In this document: piece by piece, positions 52,220 to 60,737 of the stretch
Layout: each line of letters begins with the position of its first letter
Numbering within the stretch: the first letter of the stretch is position 1
Source: Anaerohalosphaeraceae bacterium
Lineage (GTDB): Bacteria > Planctomycetota > Phycisphaerae > Sedimentisphaerales > UBA12454
Direction: 5' to 3'
Length of the DNA stretch: 64,000 nt
NCBI GenBank assembly: GCA_021108375.1
Contig: JAIORA010000012.1
Coordinates: 1 to 64,000 of the forward strand
Notes under the pieces: generated by a model
The model's database searches: none
What the model was told of the DNA's origin: nothing
What the model saw: the letters and a program-made list of their open reading frames with translations, nothing else
Made by a program: the position numbers and the translations under genes

Positions 52220-52423
52220 ATGAGACTCACAGCGGATATAAGACGATTTGAGCATGAGATTGCCGAGTTCACAGCAAAACTTGTACATAATCCTGCTTTC
52301 TGGGGTATTTTAGCCACAATAATAGTCCTGGCAGGGCTACTGATTGTAGCTTTTGCCTTTAAAACAGGAAGCAGTCCGCAGGTGCCCTACTACGATTTCC
52401 CGCCGTTCGGCTACCTTCACTAA
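52220..52423 (+). CDS. Small single-span membrane protein
   Basis: A 67-residue protein preceded by a near-perfect ribosome site (AAAGGAGG, 8 bases before the ATG), which makes translation very likely. It has an amphipathic N-terminus (RLTADIRRFEHEIAEFTAKL), one membrane span (FWGILATIIVLAGLLIVAFAF), and a short Pro/Tyr-rich outer tail (PQVPYYDFPPFGYLH). It is not a recognised family. It is transcribed alone, just past palindromic element B copy 3. Confidence 0.75.
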   Translation: MRLTADIRRFEHEIAEFTAKLVHNPAFWGILATIIVLAGLLIVAFAFKTGSSPQVPYYDFPPFGYLH

Positions 52424-52496
52424 AGAGCAACTAATACCAATACCGATTAATTTTTGCGCTGTCAAGCAAAGTCCCGAAGGGACGAAATCTTATTAG

Positions 52497-52920
52497 CCGT
52501 AGGCGTAAGCCTGCGGAATACTCTGTGCCCTCTGCGGTGAAATAACCCGCTCGCATCGCTTAGTAGCCGAGCCGCGGGAGCGGCCGGAACACTTTTTGTC
52601 ATTGCGAGCGCAGAATCTCCTTTTAAATTAACCATTCGCACACGACTTTGTCATTTGGCCCCCAAGCCTGCTTGGGGGTTCGTGCTTCCATATTTTGCTA
52701 TCCCTTTCCCACCGTATAGTAGCCGAGCGACGTAAGTCGCCGGAATAGTAATTCCTTTAGTTAGCCCCCGATTTACAAATCGGGGGTTTGTTTTGTCATT
52801 CCTGCGAAAGCAGGAATCCAGTTTTTTATTTAGCCCCGGCAACTTGTTTGCCGGGGTTCGTGCGTTATGACGGTTCCTGTTCATAATAGCTTGTTGTCAT
52901 TTAGACCAACGTGGAGGAAT
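52497..52920. repeat. Spacer of dispersed hairpin repeats
   Basis: CCGTAGGC-GTAA-GCCTGCGG (52497-52516), GCCGAGCCGC-GGGA (52566-52587), CCCCCAAGC/GCTTGGGGG (52659-52678), GCCGAGCGAC-GTAA-GTCGCCGG (52722-52743), CCCCCGATTT/AATCGGGGG (52765-52786), GTCATTCCTGC-GAAA-GCAGGAATCC (52795-52819), CCCCGGCAA/TTGCCGGGG (52834-52856), GTCATTTAGACC (52895-52920). No gene was seen. Confidence 0.72.
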
Positions 52921-52921
52921 C

Positions 52922-53524
52922 TCAAAAAAACACTGCTAACTGCTTCTTGAAGTTGGCAATCGCTTGTGCTCTGTGCGAGATGAGGTTTTTTTCTTCTTTG
53001 GCCAGTTGTGCAACCGTTTTGTTCATTTGCGGCAGAAAAAATATCGGGTCGTAGCCGAAACCGTTGTTACCGATTTCTTTCTCAGCTATGACTCCCTCCA
53101 TAGTCCCTTGTGTTTCAATCAAAACTTTTTCGCCATCTGCCATACAGATATTGCATACAAATCTGGCAGTTCTCTTTTCCGTTTCGACGCCAGCAAGTAG
53201 CTCCAGCACTTTCGTCATATTTTTATGGTCGAGTAATTCACGGCTATTTTCTTTTTCGCTGCTGAACCGTGCCGAGTGTACTCCCGGCTCGCCACCAAGT
53301 GCATCGACAACTAACCCCGAATCATCCGCTACCGTCCATAGGCCGGTTTGTTTTGAATACCCAATTGCTTTTGCGCGGGCATTTTCCGCAAAGGCTTCGC
53401 CGTTTTCCGGCACTTCTTTTGTATCTGGAAAGTCAGCCAGACTAAGCCACTGGATATTTGTATCCAGCAGTGCTTTTAGCTCAGCCATTTTGCCGGGATT
53501 TGTCGTCGCAACGAGAATTTTCAT
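52922..53524 (-). CDS. rdgB: XTP/dITP diphosphatase (RdgB/HAM1)
   Basis: A 200-residue house-cleaning enzyme that hydrolyses non-canonical purine triphosphates (ITP, dITP, XTP). It starts MKILVATTNPGKMAELKALL with the substrate-binding NPGK. Further motifs are NARAKAIGYSKQTGLWTVADDSGLVVDALGGEPGVHSARF, including the metal-binding DDSG, then EIGNNGFGYDPIFFLP and LISHRAQAI. Its start overlaps the stop of the endonuclease gene by 4 bases. Confidence 0.96.
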   Translation of the reverse strand: MKILVATTNPGKMAELKALLDTNIQWLSLADFPDTKEVPENGEAFAENARAKAIGYSKQTGLWTVADDSGLVVDALGGEPGVHSARFSSEKENSRELLDHKNMTKVLELLAGVETEKRTARFVCNICMADGEKVLIETQGTMEGVIAEKEIGNNGFGYDPIFFLPQMNKTVAQLAKEEKNLISHRAQAIANFKKQLAVFF

Positions 53525-54153
53525 TTTAACAGTCGTTCTATCTCTGCCATGATTTGCTCAACAACTTCAGGATTATAAATCACTTTCTTTTTCCCATCCT
53601 TCACAGAAATGACGTAAAAAACCTGTCCACCATATTTATTTTTAAATTTATCATGAGTTTTTTGCTGAAGTGTTTTTTCTTTGAATATCTGAGGTATATG
53701 TGAGACCCCACTTGCTGGTTTTACCTGCAAACCAATGTAACTTTCTTTTATTTTTATAAAGAAATCAACATTATATAATCTATCCCACTCATCTGGAGCA
53801 GGTTCTATTTCTTGTCCCAACAAATTTTGCAATTGTCCATATATGGTCTTTATTTCAGTATCATAACCATCATAAGTCCTGTCAAGGACAAGTCCTATCA
53901 TATAATTTATACAATCCTGTTCGGTTATATTCTCGACTTCAGCAGATATTACTTCTGTTATTTTAATATAAAGTTTACGACCCAATTCTTCAAGATGACT
54001 TTTAGGATAAACACTGCCAAAATAATAATCTTTCCATTGCTCAAGCGTTTTAGGGGAACATTTTCTTATTTCTTCAGAAACAGCACCTACATTTCGTTTG
54101 AAATTAAGCTGAAATCGATTCATCGCACTGTTTAAAACCCATTCTTTTGCCAT
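53521..54153 (-). CDS. MjaI-type type II restriction endonuclease
   Basis: A 210-residue protein matching the MjaI family pattern: MAKEWVLNSAMNRFQLN, LGRKLYIKITEVISAEVENITEQDCINY, YDTEIKTIYGQLQNLLGQEIEPAPDEWDRLYNVDFFIKI, YIGLQVKPASG and KKVIYNPEVVEQI. The VDFFIKI..GLQVKP stretch has the D..xQxK layout of a PD-(D/E)XK site. R.MjaI of Methanocaldococcus cuts at CTAG; the same specificity here is inference. The coding region is AT-richer than its neighbours. It follows the methylase gene by 11 bases and overlaps rdgB. Confidence 0.85.
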   Translation of the reverse strand: MAKEWVLNSAMNRFQLNFKRNVGAVSEEIRKCSPKTLEQWKDYYFGSVYPKSHLEELGRKLYIKITEVISAEVENITEQDCINYMIGLVLDRTYDGYDTEIKTIYGQLQNLLGQEIEPAPDEWDRLYNVDFFIKIKESYIGLQVKPASGVSHIPQIFKEKTLQQKTHDKFKNKYGGQVFYVISVKDGKKKVIYNPEVVEQIMAEIERLLK

Positions 54154-54164
54154 GTGTTATCCTC

Positions 54165-55418
54165 TTATATTTTAATTACTCCAGTATTGTCAGATTTAAC
54201 TAAGTTGTTTTTTAATAAATGCCTGTTAATAAATGTTTTGTTTTGTAAATACAAATAACACAAAAGATTATTTTCCTTATCGTGTTTTACGGAGCCAAAT
54301 TTCATAAATACATTCTGACCTCTCGTTTTACTCCTGAGAAACTCTATTGCCTGAGTTTTTGTTTCCTTTTTTTCTTCTAAGCCAAGCAATCTGACCTTTA
54401 ATCCACTGTTAAGTTCTAGGCTGACAGGAGAAATTACTTTTTTAACTCTATAATATTCCTGTGTCTTCTTACTGTTTTTATTGATTTTTGAACCAAACTG
54501 TAATTTATGTGGTTCAGTTTTTTTGTCAAATTTTACAGGGTCCCTAAAAATATATGGCAATTTTTCAATTTCGGATTTATAGCACTTTTTCTTTTGAGCT
54601 TGGTTGACTATCTGAATGTCCCTGTCTTCAAAAATCAATGGCGTCCTTATCCCTAAACGTCCTTCTATTACTGGGATAAATTCCGGATTTATTTCATAAC
54701 CAACAGAGTTCCTTTCAAGATTGCCTGCCGCCAGAGATGTTGTTCCGCTACCAAGAAATGGGTCTAAAACTGTATCACCAACAAAACTGAACATTTTAAT
54801 CAAACGTCTGGGCAATTCCTCCGGAAACATTGCCAAGTGCTTGCCCTGTTTTTCGCCAGCAAAATTCCAGTGGCCTGTAAAATATCTATTCCACTCTTCG
54901 GTGGTCATACCGGATTTCTCTTTGCTCTCTTTGTCTACCGTTGGTGGCTTGCCTGGTTTTTTAAATATAAGAATAAACTCATAATCCAATTTAAGTATCC
55001 CATTCCTCGGATTGGGGAATGAACCCATAATCGTAGCTCCACCTGTCGTGTTACAGGTGGTAACCTTTTGCCAGATAACGGCCCCCATATAGTCAAATCC
55101 TATCGTCTCACAAAACTTTATAATTTCTGTGCGTATTGGGATAACTTTATATCGTCCATAATAAACCGAACGAGCAAACTGGTCTCCAATGTTAATACAT
55201 AATCTGCAACCTGAACGTAAAACACGCCCACATTCATTCCAAACTAAATTAAGATTGTTTATGTATTCTTCATAGCTGTCATTATAACCTATTTGACTTT
55301 CGCTGCCATAATCCTTGAGTTGCCAATATGGCGGAGAAGTTACGACAAGATGCACAGACTCATTCTGAATGTCAGACATACTCCTTGAATCACCTATAAT
55401 AATTTTATGTTCACTCAT
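54165..55418 (-). CDS. DNA methyltransferase fused to an SNase-like domain
   Basis: A 417-residue modification enzyme. The order of motifs is beta-class: catalytic TSPPYWQLKDYG first (residues 27-38), SAM-binding DPFLGSGTTSLAA later (219-231). The TSPPYW form favours N4-cytosine methylation, as in CTAG methylases, which fits the MjaI-type partner. Residues 323-412 are extra and read like a staphylococcal-nuclease fold (LKVRLLGLEEKKETK, AIEFLRSKTRGQNVFMKF, DKENNLLCYLYLQNKTFINRHLLKNNLV). The position of the catalytic Arg in DKYGR is Asn here, so it is probably a binding module. It starts 3 bases after argF. Confidence 0.88.
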   Translation of the reverse strand: MSEHKIIIGDSRSMSDIQNESVHLVVTSPPYWQLKDYGSESQIGYNDSYEEYINNLNLVWNECGRVLRSGCRLCINIGDQFARSVYYGRYKVIPIRTEIIKFCETIGFDYMGAVIWQKVTTCNTTGGATIMGSFPNPRNGILKLDYEFILIFKKPGKPPTVDKESKEKSGMTTEEWNRYFTGHWNFAGEKQGKHLAMFPEELPRRLIKMFSFVGDTVLDPFLGSGTTSLAAGNLERNSVGYEINPEFIPVIEGRLGIRTPLIFEDRDIQIVNQAQKKKCYKSEIEKLPYIFRDPVKFDKKTEPHKLQFGSKINKNSKKTQEYYRVKKVISPVSLELNSGLKVRLLGLEEKKETKTQAIEFLRSKTRGQNVFMKFGSVKHDKENNLLCYLYLQNKTFINRHLLKNNLVKSDNTGVIKI

Positions 55419-55421
55419 TTA

Positions 55422-56333
55422 TTAACTCATCAATTTTTTTAATAACGCCCTTTGGAAGTGCAGTCGGTTCTCTGCCTCGTCAAATATCACCGAGTTTTTC
55501 GATTCGACCACACCATCAGTAATTTCCAATCCGCGATACGCAGGCAGGCAATGCATAATTTTCACGTCAGTCGAGGCCGCAGCGACCAGTTGCTCATCAA
55601 CCGTAAAGCCAGCAAAATCCGCAATGCGCTTTTGCTTTTCCTCTTCCTGGCCCATACTCACCCACGTATCGGTATAAATCACATCCGCATCTTTTACCGC
55701 CTCGTATGCATCATTGCATTGCGTTGTCGAACCGGGCGAAAATTCATTTGCCTCAGCTATCGATTCGCTGTCAAGCTCATACCCTTTTGGCGAAGCGATT
55801 GCAACTTTCATTCCGAGCTTAGCGCCTGCAAAAGCAAGCGAGCGAGTAACGTTGTTGCCGTCGCCAACATATGCGATTTTAATACCGTCAAGCTTTCCGA
55901 AATGTTCTGCAATCGTCATAACATCTGCCATCGCCTGGCACGGATGCGACCAATCGGTCAAGGCGTTAATCACCGGTATCTCGGAAAACTCCGCAAGGTC
56001 AATCACCGTCTGGTGCGCAAACGTCCTTGCCATTATGCCGTCAGCATACCTGCTCAAAACCCTTGCAAGGTCCTTAACAGGCTCACGCTTGCCGATACCG
56101 CCAATATCTTCAGGCTTAACATAGATACCATCGCCGCCAAGCTGGGTCATCGCGATTTGAAAGCTCATCCGCGTCCGTAGGCTCGGCTTTTCAAAAAGCA
56201 TAACCAAAGTTTTACCCGCAAGGCAGGTATCGAGCTTGCCATCTTTGTAAAACTTTTTCAGAGAGACACTCAATTCCAAAAGCTCTTTCAATTGCTCGCT
56301 TGAACAATCGCTTATCGATAAAAAATCTTTCAT
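55422..56333 (-). CDS. argF: Ornithine carbamoyltransferase
   Basis: ArgF (303 residues) makes citrulline from ornithine and carbamoyl phosphate. The carbamoyl phosphate site is FEKPSLRTRMSFQIAM (the S-x-R-T-R motif). HPCQAMADVMTI and DGNNVTRSLAFAGAKLGM are typical, and the ornithine-binding motif HCLPAYRGLEI is present. It lies 16 bases after argD, and the acquired methylase gene follows 3 bases later. Confidence 0.96.
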   Translation of the reverse strand: MKDFLSISDCSSEQLKELLELSVSLKKFYKDGKLDTCLAGKTLVMLFEKPSLRTRMSFQIAMTQLGGDGIYVKPEDIGGIGKREPVKDLARVLSRYADGIMARTFAHQTVIDLAEFSEIPVINALTDWSHPCQAMADVMTIAEHFGKLDGIKIAYVGDGNNVTRSLAFAGAKLGMKVAIASPKGYELDSESIAEANEFSPGSTTQCNDAYEAVKDADVIYTDTWVSMGQEEEKQKRIADFAGFTVDEQLVAAASTDVKIMHCLPAYRGLEITDGVVESKNSVIFDEAENRLHFQRALLKKLMS

Positions 56334-56349
56334 AGCTAACTCGCTTCAC

Positions 56350-57525
56350 TTAACCCGCTAACACGCCGTCGAGAATTTCGACAGCCTTATCAATTTCTTC
56401 TTTCTTAACATTCATTGCCGGCATAAACCGCAAAACGGTTTCCTGCGTACAATTTATTCTCAGTCCATTTTCGAGACAGCCGCTAACTATTGCCGCCCCT
56501 GCCGATTTCAACTGAACACCTATCATCAGCCCCTTGCTCCGAACGTGGTCTATAATGCTGTGCTTCTGTTTTAACTGTTCGATTTTTTCGACAGCATACG
56601 CGCCCATCGTTTCCGCGTTTTCCAAAAGGCCTTCTTCTTCGATAGCCTCAACAACTGCGATAGCCGCTGCACAGACCAAAGGATTTCCGCCGAAAGTCGA
56701 AGCGTGCGTTCCCGGCACAAGCGATGCCGCAACCTCAGGTTTAGCCATCATCGCCCCAACCGCCACCCCGCCGCCAAGCGCCTTAGCCAGCGTAATAATG
56801 TCCGGCTCAACATCGTAATGCTGGTAGCCGAACCACTTACCCGTCCTGCCCATCCCCGTCTGCACCTCATCAAGAATCATAACCGCCTGATTCTTATCGC
56901 AAAGCTCGCGTATCGCCCGCATATACTCAGCCGAGGCAACATTGATACCGCCCTCGCCCTGAATAGGCTCAACCATCACCGCCGCAACCTCATCGGTAAA
57001 CGCTTTTTCGAGCGCATCAATATCATTAAAAGGCACATAATTAAAGCCGGCCAGCAAAGGCAAAAAGCCGGTATGCTTTTTCGGCTGTGCCGTTGCGGTA
57101 ACAGTCGCGAACGTCCGCCCGTGAAAACTGCCGAACGCTGTTATGTATTTATATTTTTCTTTAGCCGTATGGAGACGAGCCAGCTTCATCGCCGCCTCGT
57201 TGGCTTCTGCTCCGCTGTTGCAAAAAAAGCATTTGCCGCCAAACGCCCGCTCGCTGAGCAATTTAGCGATTTGTCCCTGCTGCTCGATATAAAAAGTATT
57301 ATCCATATGCAGCAACGTTTTAGCCTGTGCCACAATCGCCGCGACAACTTTAGGATGACAATGCCCTATTCCGCTAACCGCCCATCCCGGAAACATATCG
57401 AGTATCTCGTTGCCGTCAGCATCATATATATACGAACCTTGGCCGCGAATAATAACTCTCGACAGCCGACCATAATTAGCGATAACATATTTATCAAATT
57501 GTGCGATAATCTCTTGTGTGTTCAT
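56350..57525 (-). CDS. argD: Acetylornithine aminotransferase
   Basis: ArgD (391 residues) is a PLP-dependent class III transaminase. It has FFCNSGAEANEAAMKLAR, GSFHGRTFATVTAT, VEPIQGEGGINVAS and LILDEVQTGMGRTG, and the PLP Lys in IITLAKALGGGVAVGAM. HASTFGGNPLVCAAA is also typical. It catalyses the fourth step of arginine synthesis, and possibly also succinyl-diaminopimelate transamination. It sits between argB and argF in pathway-related order. Confidence 0.96.
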   Translation of the reverse strand: MNTQEIIAQFDKYVIANYGRLSRVIIRGQGSYIYDADGNEILDMFPGWAVSGIGHCHPKVVAAIVAQAKTLLHMDNTFYIEQQGQIAKLLSERAFGGKCFFCNSGAEANEAAMKLARLHTAKEKYKYITAFGSFHGRTFATVTATAQPKKHTGFLPLLAGFNYVPFNDIDALEKAFTDEVAAVMVEPIQGEGGINVASAEYMRAIRELCDKNQAVMILDEVQTGMGRTGKWFGYQHYDVEPDIITLAKALGGGVAVGAMMAKPEVAASLVPGTHASTFGGNPLVCAAAIAVVEAIEEEGLLENAETMGAYAVEKIEQLKQKHSIIDHVRSKGLMIGVQLKSAGAAIVSGCLENGLRINCTQETVLRFMPAMNVKKEEIDKAVEILDGVLAG

Positions 57526-57644
57526 TTCGTATTCTACTTTCTATTTTCTTTCCTTGTCATTCCCACGAAAGTGAGAATCCGTTTTTTTTAAAATCTGTCT
57601 CGGCCGAAAGGCCGAATCATTAACTAAAAACTCAAAACTCATAA

Positions 57645-58520
57645 CTACTTTATTATCTGCGTACCAATGCCTGCTTCGGTATAAATTTCCAGCAGCAGCG
57701 AATGCGGAATCCGCCCATCAATTATATGCGCTTTTCGCACACCGCCATCGAGAGCGGCAATGCACGCTTCTACTTTCGGCAGCATCCCGCTGCCTATCAC
57801 GCCGGATGCGATAAATTTTCTTATTTCCTCTTCGGTTATACTCGAAATCCTGCTGTCAGGGTCATTAACATCGCCGCGAATTCCGTGAGTATCGCTAACC
57901 GAAACAAATTTTTCTGCTCCGACAGCCGCCGCGACTTTACCCGCGACAGTGTCAGCGTTAACATTTAGCTTGCCGCCGCTTTTGTCTATCGCAACCGGAG
58001 CGATTACCGGAATAATACCGCTCGCGCAAAGTTTTTTGATTAAGCTGGCGTTTATACTCTGAACCTGCCCAACCTGGCCGAGGTCGATTTTTCGCCCCGC
58101 CTTATCCGTCAGACGTAAAGGTTCAGCAAACAAGACACAACTGCTAAGCGAGTGCAGTCCCATCGCCTCAACACCAAGTTCGGAAATCATCTCACACATC
58201 GTTTTATTAATCTGATTAACCAGCGTATGCTCAACGACAGCCATCGCGCGTTCATCGGTGTACCGCCTGCCCTCGACCCACTGCGTTTCCAGCCCGGAGC
58301 TTTCCATCGCCCTGGTAATCGCCTTACCGCCGCCGTGAACTATTACCGGATGAATCCCGACCGTTGCCATAAAGACAACATCGGTCAGCAGTTTCTTCTG
58401 CAGTTCGGCATCGTCCAGCACACTTCCGCCGAGCTTGACCAGCACGATTTTGCCCCGAAACAGACGGATATACTCCATCGCCTCAACAAGTGCCGCCGCT
58501 TTGACTATCGCCTGTTCCAA
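57645..58520 (-). CDS. argB: Acetylglutamate kinase
   Basis: ArgB (291 residues) phosphorylates N-acetylglutamate, the second step of arginine synthesis. Motifs are IVLVKLGGSVLDD (ATP-phosphate Lys and Gly), PVIVHGGGKAITRAM, GRRYTDERAMAVVEHTL, NVNADTVAGKVAAAVGAEKFV and GVIGSGMLPKVEACIAAL. The N-terminal 20 residues resemble the helix that in arginine-inhibited ArgB forms the hexamer, so feedback control by arginine is plausible. It heads the operon; 119 bases with a repeat separate it from argD. Confidence 0.95.
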   Translation of the reverse strand: MEQAIVKAAALVEAMEYIRLFRGKIVLVKLGGSVLDDAELQKKLLTDVVFMATVGIHPVIVHGGGKAITRAMESSGLETQWVEGRRYTDERAMAVVEHTLVNQINKTMCEMISELGVEAMGLHSLSSCVLFAEPLRLTDKAGRKIDLGQVGQVQSINASLIKKLCASGIIPVIAPVAIDKSGGKLNVNADTVAGKVAAAVGAEKFVSVSDTHGIRGDVNDPDSRISSITEEEIRKFIASGVIGSGMLPKVEACIAALDGGVRKAHIIDGRIPHSLLLEIYTEAGIGTQIIK

Positions 58521-58586
58521 TTTTTCATCTCCAGTAACTGCAAAACCGTTATTTATGCCGAATCGCTAATTTTAATCGAATTATTG

Positions 58587-58616
58587 ATTATACAGAAACT
58601 TTGCCCGAATGGTCAA
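58587..58616 (-). promoter_or_regulatory. Sigma-70-type promoter of the arg operon
   Basis: On the minus strand TTGACC (58611-58616), an 18-base spacer and a perfect TATAAT (58587-58592), about 60 bases upstream of argB. No ArgR-type operator was recognised. Confidence 0.75.
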
Positions 58617-58716
58617 GGAAGTTTTGCAATAGAATTGCCCCCTGATTTGTGCTTAGCCTGCCCGTCTTGCCCCGTGGTATCTGCATATTTTCTATCCTAC
58701 CCCCACCGCCAGTTAG

Positions 58717-58983
58717 CCCCCTGCACTGCAGGGGGTTTCTGTTTTGTTTTGAATTTTAATTTTTGGTTATTTGGTATTGTTTAGGATTTAGATATTATAA
58801 TTTAGGATTTATTTTCCCATCGTATAGTAGCCGAGCGACGTAAGTCGCCGGAACACTTCCTGTCATTGCGAGGCCTTGTTTTTTATTAATAATCCATCCC
58901 GATTTATCGGGATTCCTTAACTCAAAACTAAAGACTCAAAACTCATAACTATTTTTCTGTCATTCCCGCGGAAGCGGGAATCC
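58717..58983. repeat. Spacer of dispersed repeats
   Basis: CCCCCTG/CAGGGGG (58717-58735), a GGTATTGTTTAGGATTTAGA run shared with 63026-63063 (58773-58820), GCCGAGCGAC-GTAA-GTCGCCGG (58830-58851), GTCATTGCGAGG (58861), AATCCATCCCGATT..GGGATTCC (58890-58915), GTCATTCCCGC-GGAA-GCGGGAATCC (58959-58983). No gene was seen. Confidence 0.7.
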
Positions 58984-59084
58984 ATTTTTCTGTATCTTGT
59001 TTTTTAATCTGTGCAATCTGTGAAATCAGTGTTTAAATAGTCTGTGTTAATCTGTGTCTAATAATTTGCGTATTTTGATATTGC

Positions 59085-59714
59085 TCAGGCTTTATTTAAT
59101 TTCGCCAACTGCTCTACCGCCTCGACCGATAAAGGCTTACAGTCCTTTTGCAATGTAAGAATCTTACAGGCCAGCTCAAAAAACACCGCCCTTTGAATCG
59201 CCTCGTCAAAATCTCTGCCAACCGTTACCTGCCCGTGATTCCGCAATATCACCATCTGATGAGTCTTCATCGCCTCAATAACAGCCGCCGCCAGCGCATC
59301 CGAGCCGGGCATATAAAAATCCACAACCGCCGGCTCGCCAATATACACAGGCACTTCAATAATGCAGTTGAAGTTGCGTTCTATCTTTTCGCAGCAGGCA
59401 ATCGCGGTAGCAAACGGACTCTGAAAATGCAGGACAACGTTTACATTTGGCTGGCTCTTTAAAATCCCTAAATGAAAACCAGCCTCGACCGTAGGCTTCA
59501 GTTCCCCGACAACCTCTCCGCTGTCTATCCTGCAAGTCGCGATTGCCTCTTCATTGATTCGTCCCAGCCAACTGCCCGATGCACTCATCGCCGCCAGCCC
59601 GTCATCGCACCTGCAGGACATATTGCCGCTGCTGCAACTAACCAGTCCCAGCTCGCCAGTTTCTCGGCAGGCCGTAACCAGCTCCTGAATTTTACGTTTG
59701 TTAGAATCTTTCAT
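59085..59714 (-). CDS. Class II aldolase/adducin-family protein
   Basis: A 209-residue protein of the L-fuculose-1-phosphate aldolase / L-ribulose-5-phosphate epimerase family. The ATG at 59714 follows GAGGTG. GLVSCSSGNMSCR is the phosphate-binding SGN motif. The zinc His residues expected in the family are in VVLHFQSPFATA (HxQ where HxH is common) and LRNHGQVTVGRDFDEA. EVPVYIGEPAVV with the PYxxxG-like loop is present. The exact substrate is unclear, and the altered first metal motif adds doubt about activity. It is transcribed alone. Confidence 0.88.
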   Translation of the reverse strand: MKDSNKRKIQELVTACRETGELGLVSCSSGNMSCRCDDGLAAMSASGSWLGRINEEAIATCRIDSGEVVGELKPTVEAGFHLGILKSQPNVNVVLHFQSPFATAIACCEKIERNFNCIIEVPVYIGEPAVVDFYMPGSDALAAAVIEAMKTHQMVILRNHGQVTVGRDFDEAIQRAVFFELACKILTLQKDCKPLSVEAVEQLAKLNKA

Positions 59715-59739
59715 CACACCTCACAGTTTCAACCATTAG

Positions 59740-59991
59740 CCCTGCCATTACTATTGCAGGGTCTTCCCTATTCGGCCGCGTTAGGCCGATGTTTAGTTTA
59801 GCCCCCTCATCACTATGAGGGGGTTTGTGCTTGCGAATTTTAATAACCCGCCCACATCGTATAGAAGCCGAGCGACGTAAGTCACCAGAACACTTCCTGT
59901 CATTGCGAGGCGATTTTATCGCCACGGCAATCTCGTTTTAGATTAACCGTTCGCACAAGACTTTGTCATTCCGAGCGAAGTCGAGGAATCT
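59740..59991. repeat. Spacer of dispersed hairpin repeats
   Basis: CCCTGCCAT/ATTGCAGGG (59740-59761), CCCCCTCAT/ATGAGGGGG (59802-59823), GCCGAGCGAC-GTAA (59868-59889), GTCATTGCGAGGCG (59899-59934 region), GTCATTCCGAGCGAAGTCGAGGAATC (59966-59991). No gene was seen in 59715-60043. Confidence 0.7.
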
Positions 59992-60043
59992 TTGTTTTTT
60001 ACTTTTTTAAAAATCCGCATAATCCGTGAAATCCACTGATATT

Positions 60044-60697
60044 TTATTTTTTCTTTCGCAGTACCAATCCGCCGAAGCCAAGCAGCAAGAGCGTAGCTGG
60101 CTCGGGTATGTAGGTACATTCGTATATGTTTGCAACGGTAGTATAAGTTTGATATGTAAAATCGCCACCCATATGGATTGTCAAATCACCATTAACCCAT
60201 CCATCGCCGTTCAATATCAGGTCGTTATCAGAATAGACAGAATAGTTGCCTGCCGAATCTACAACTGCACGATACTCATGCGTTACGCTGGTATCTATGT
60301 ATGAAGAGATACCATCATAGACGCTATTTGCGCTGTCAAACACACCCACCCAAATATTACCGACTATAGGGTCGTATGCAACAGCAAGCCAAAAATCGCC
60401 CACTCCAAAACATAGTCCGCCTCGGCCAGTGATATCTGCTGTCAGAGTTATTTCAAACGCCTGCCCTGCAACTCCGCCGGGATGGTTTCCGTAGTGAATA
60501 GAATTTCTCCCTGGGTTGGCATGAAATGTAAAAACGGTTGGTGATGTTGTTGTCTGTACAGTGCCTTCCGATGGGATAATGTCAAAACCCTGCTGGTCAG
60601 GCGTAAGATTCAAATCCATATAGAACGCGTTTCCGAAAACACAATTTGCCATCAGGCATACACAAAACACCGCTGCTACAAAAATTAACTTATTCAT
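60044..60697 (-). CDS. PEP-CTERM surface protein
   Basis: A 217-residue exported protein. Signal peptide at 1-22 (IFVAAVFCVCLMANCVFG). The mature part is beta-rich with no named domain (HYGNHPGGVAGQAFEITLT, YDPIVGNIWVGVFD). The C-terminal 22 residues are a clear PEP-CTERM sorting signal: IPEPATLLLLGFGGLVLRKKK, that is the PEP motif, a membrane span and a basic end. Exosortase would cut it there and leave it at the surface or in exopolysaccharide. A strong CAGGAGG ribosome site precedes it. No exosortase gene is in the window. Confidence 0.92.
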   Translation of the reverse strand: MNKLIFVAAVFCVCLMANCVFGNAFYMDLNLTPDQQGFDIIPSEGTVQTTTSPTVFTFHANPGRNSIHYGNHPGGVAGQAFEITLTADITGRGGLCFGVGDFWLAVAYDPIVGNIWVGVFDSANSVYDGISSYIDTSVTHEYRAVVDSAGNYSVYSDNDLILNGDGWVNGDLTIHMGGDFTYQTYTTVANIYECTYIPEPATLLLLGFGGLVLRKKK

Positions 60698-60737
60698 TCT
60701 CTGTTCCTCCTGTAAAAAAACTCTTTAGTTTAAAAAA

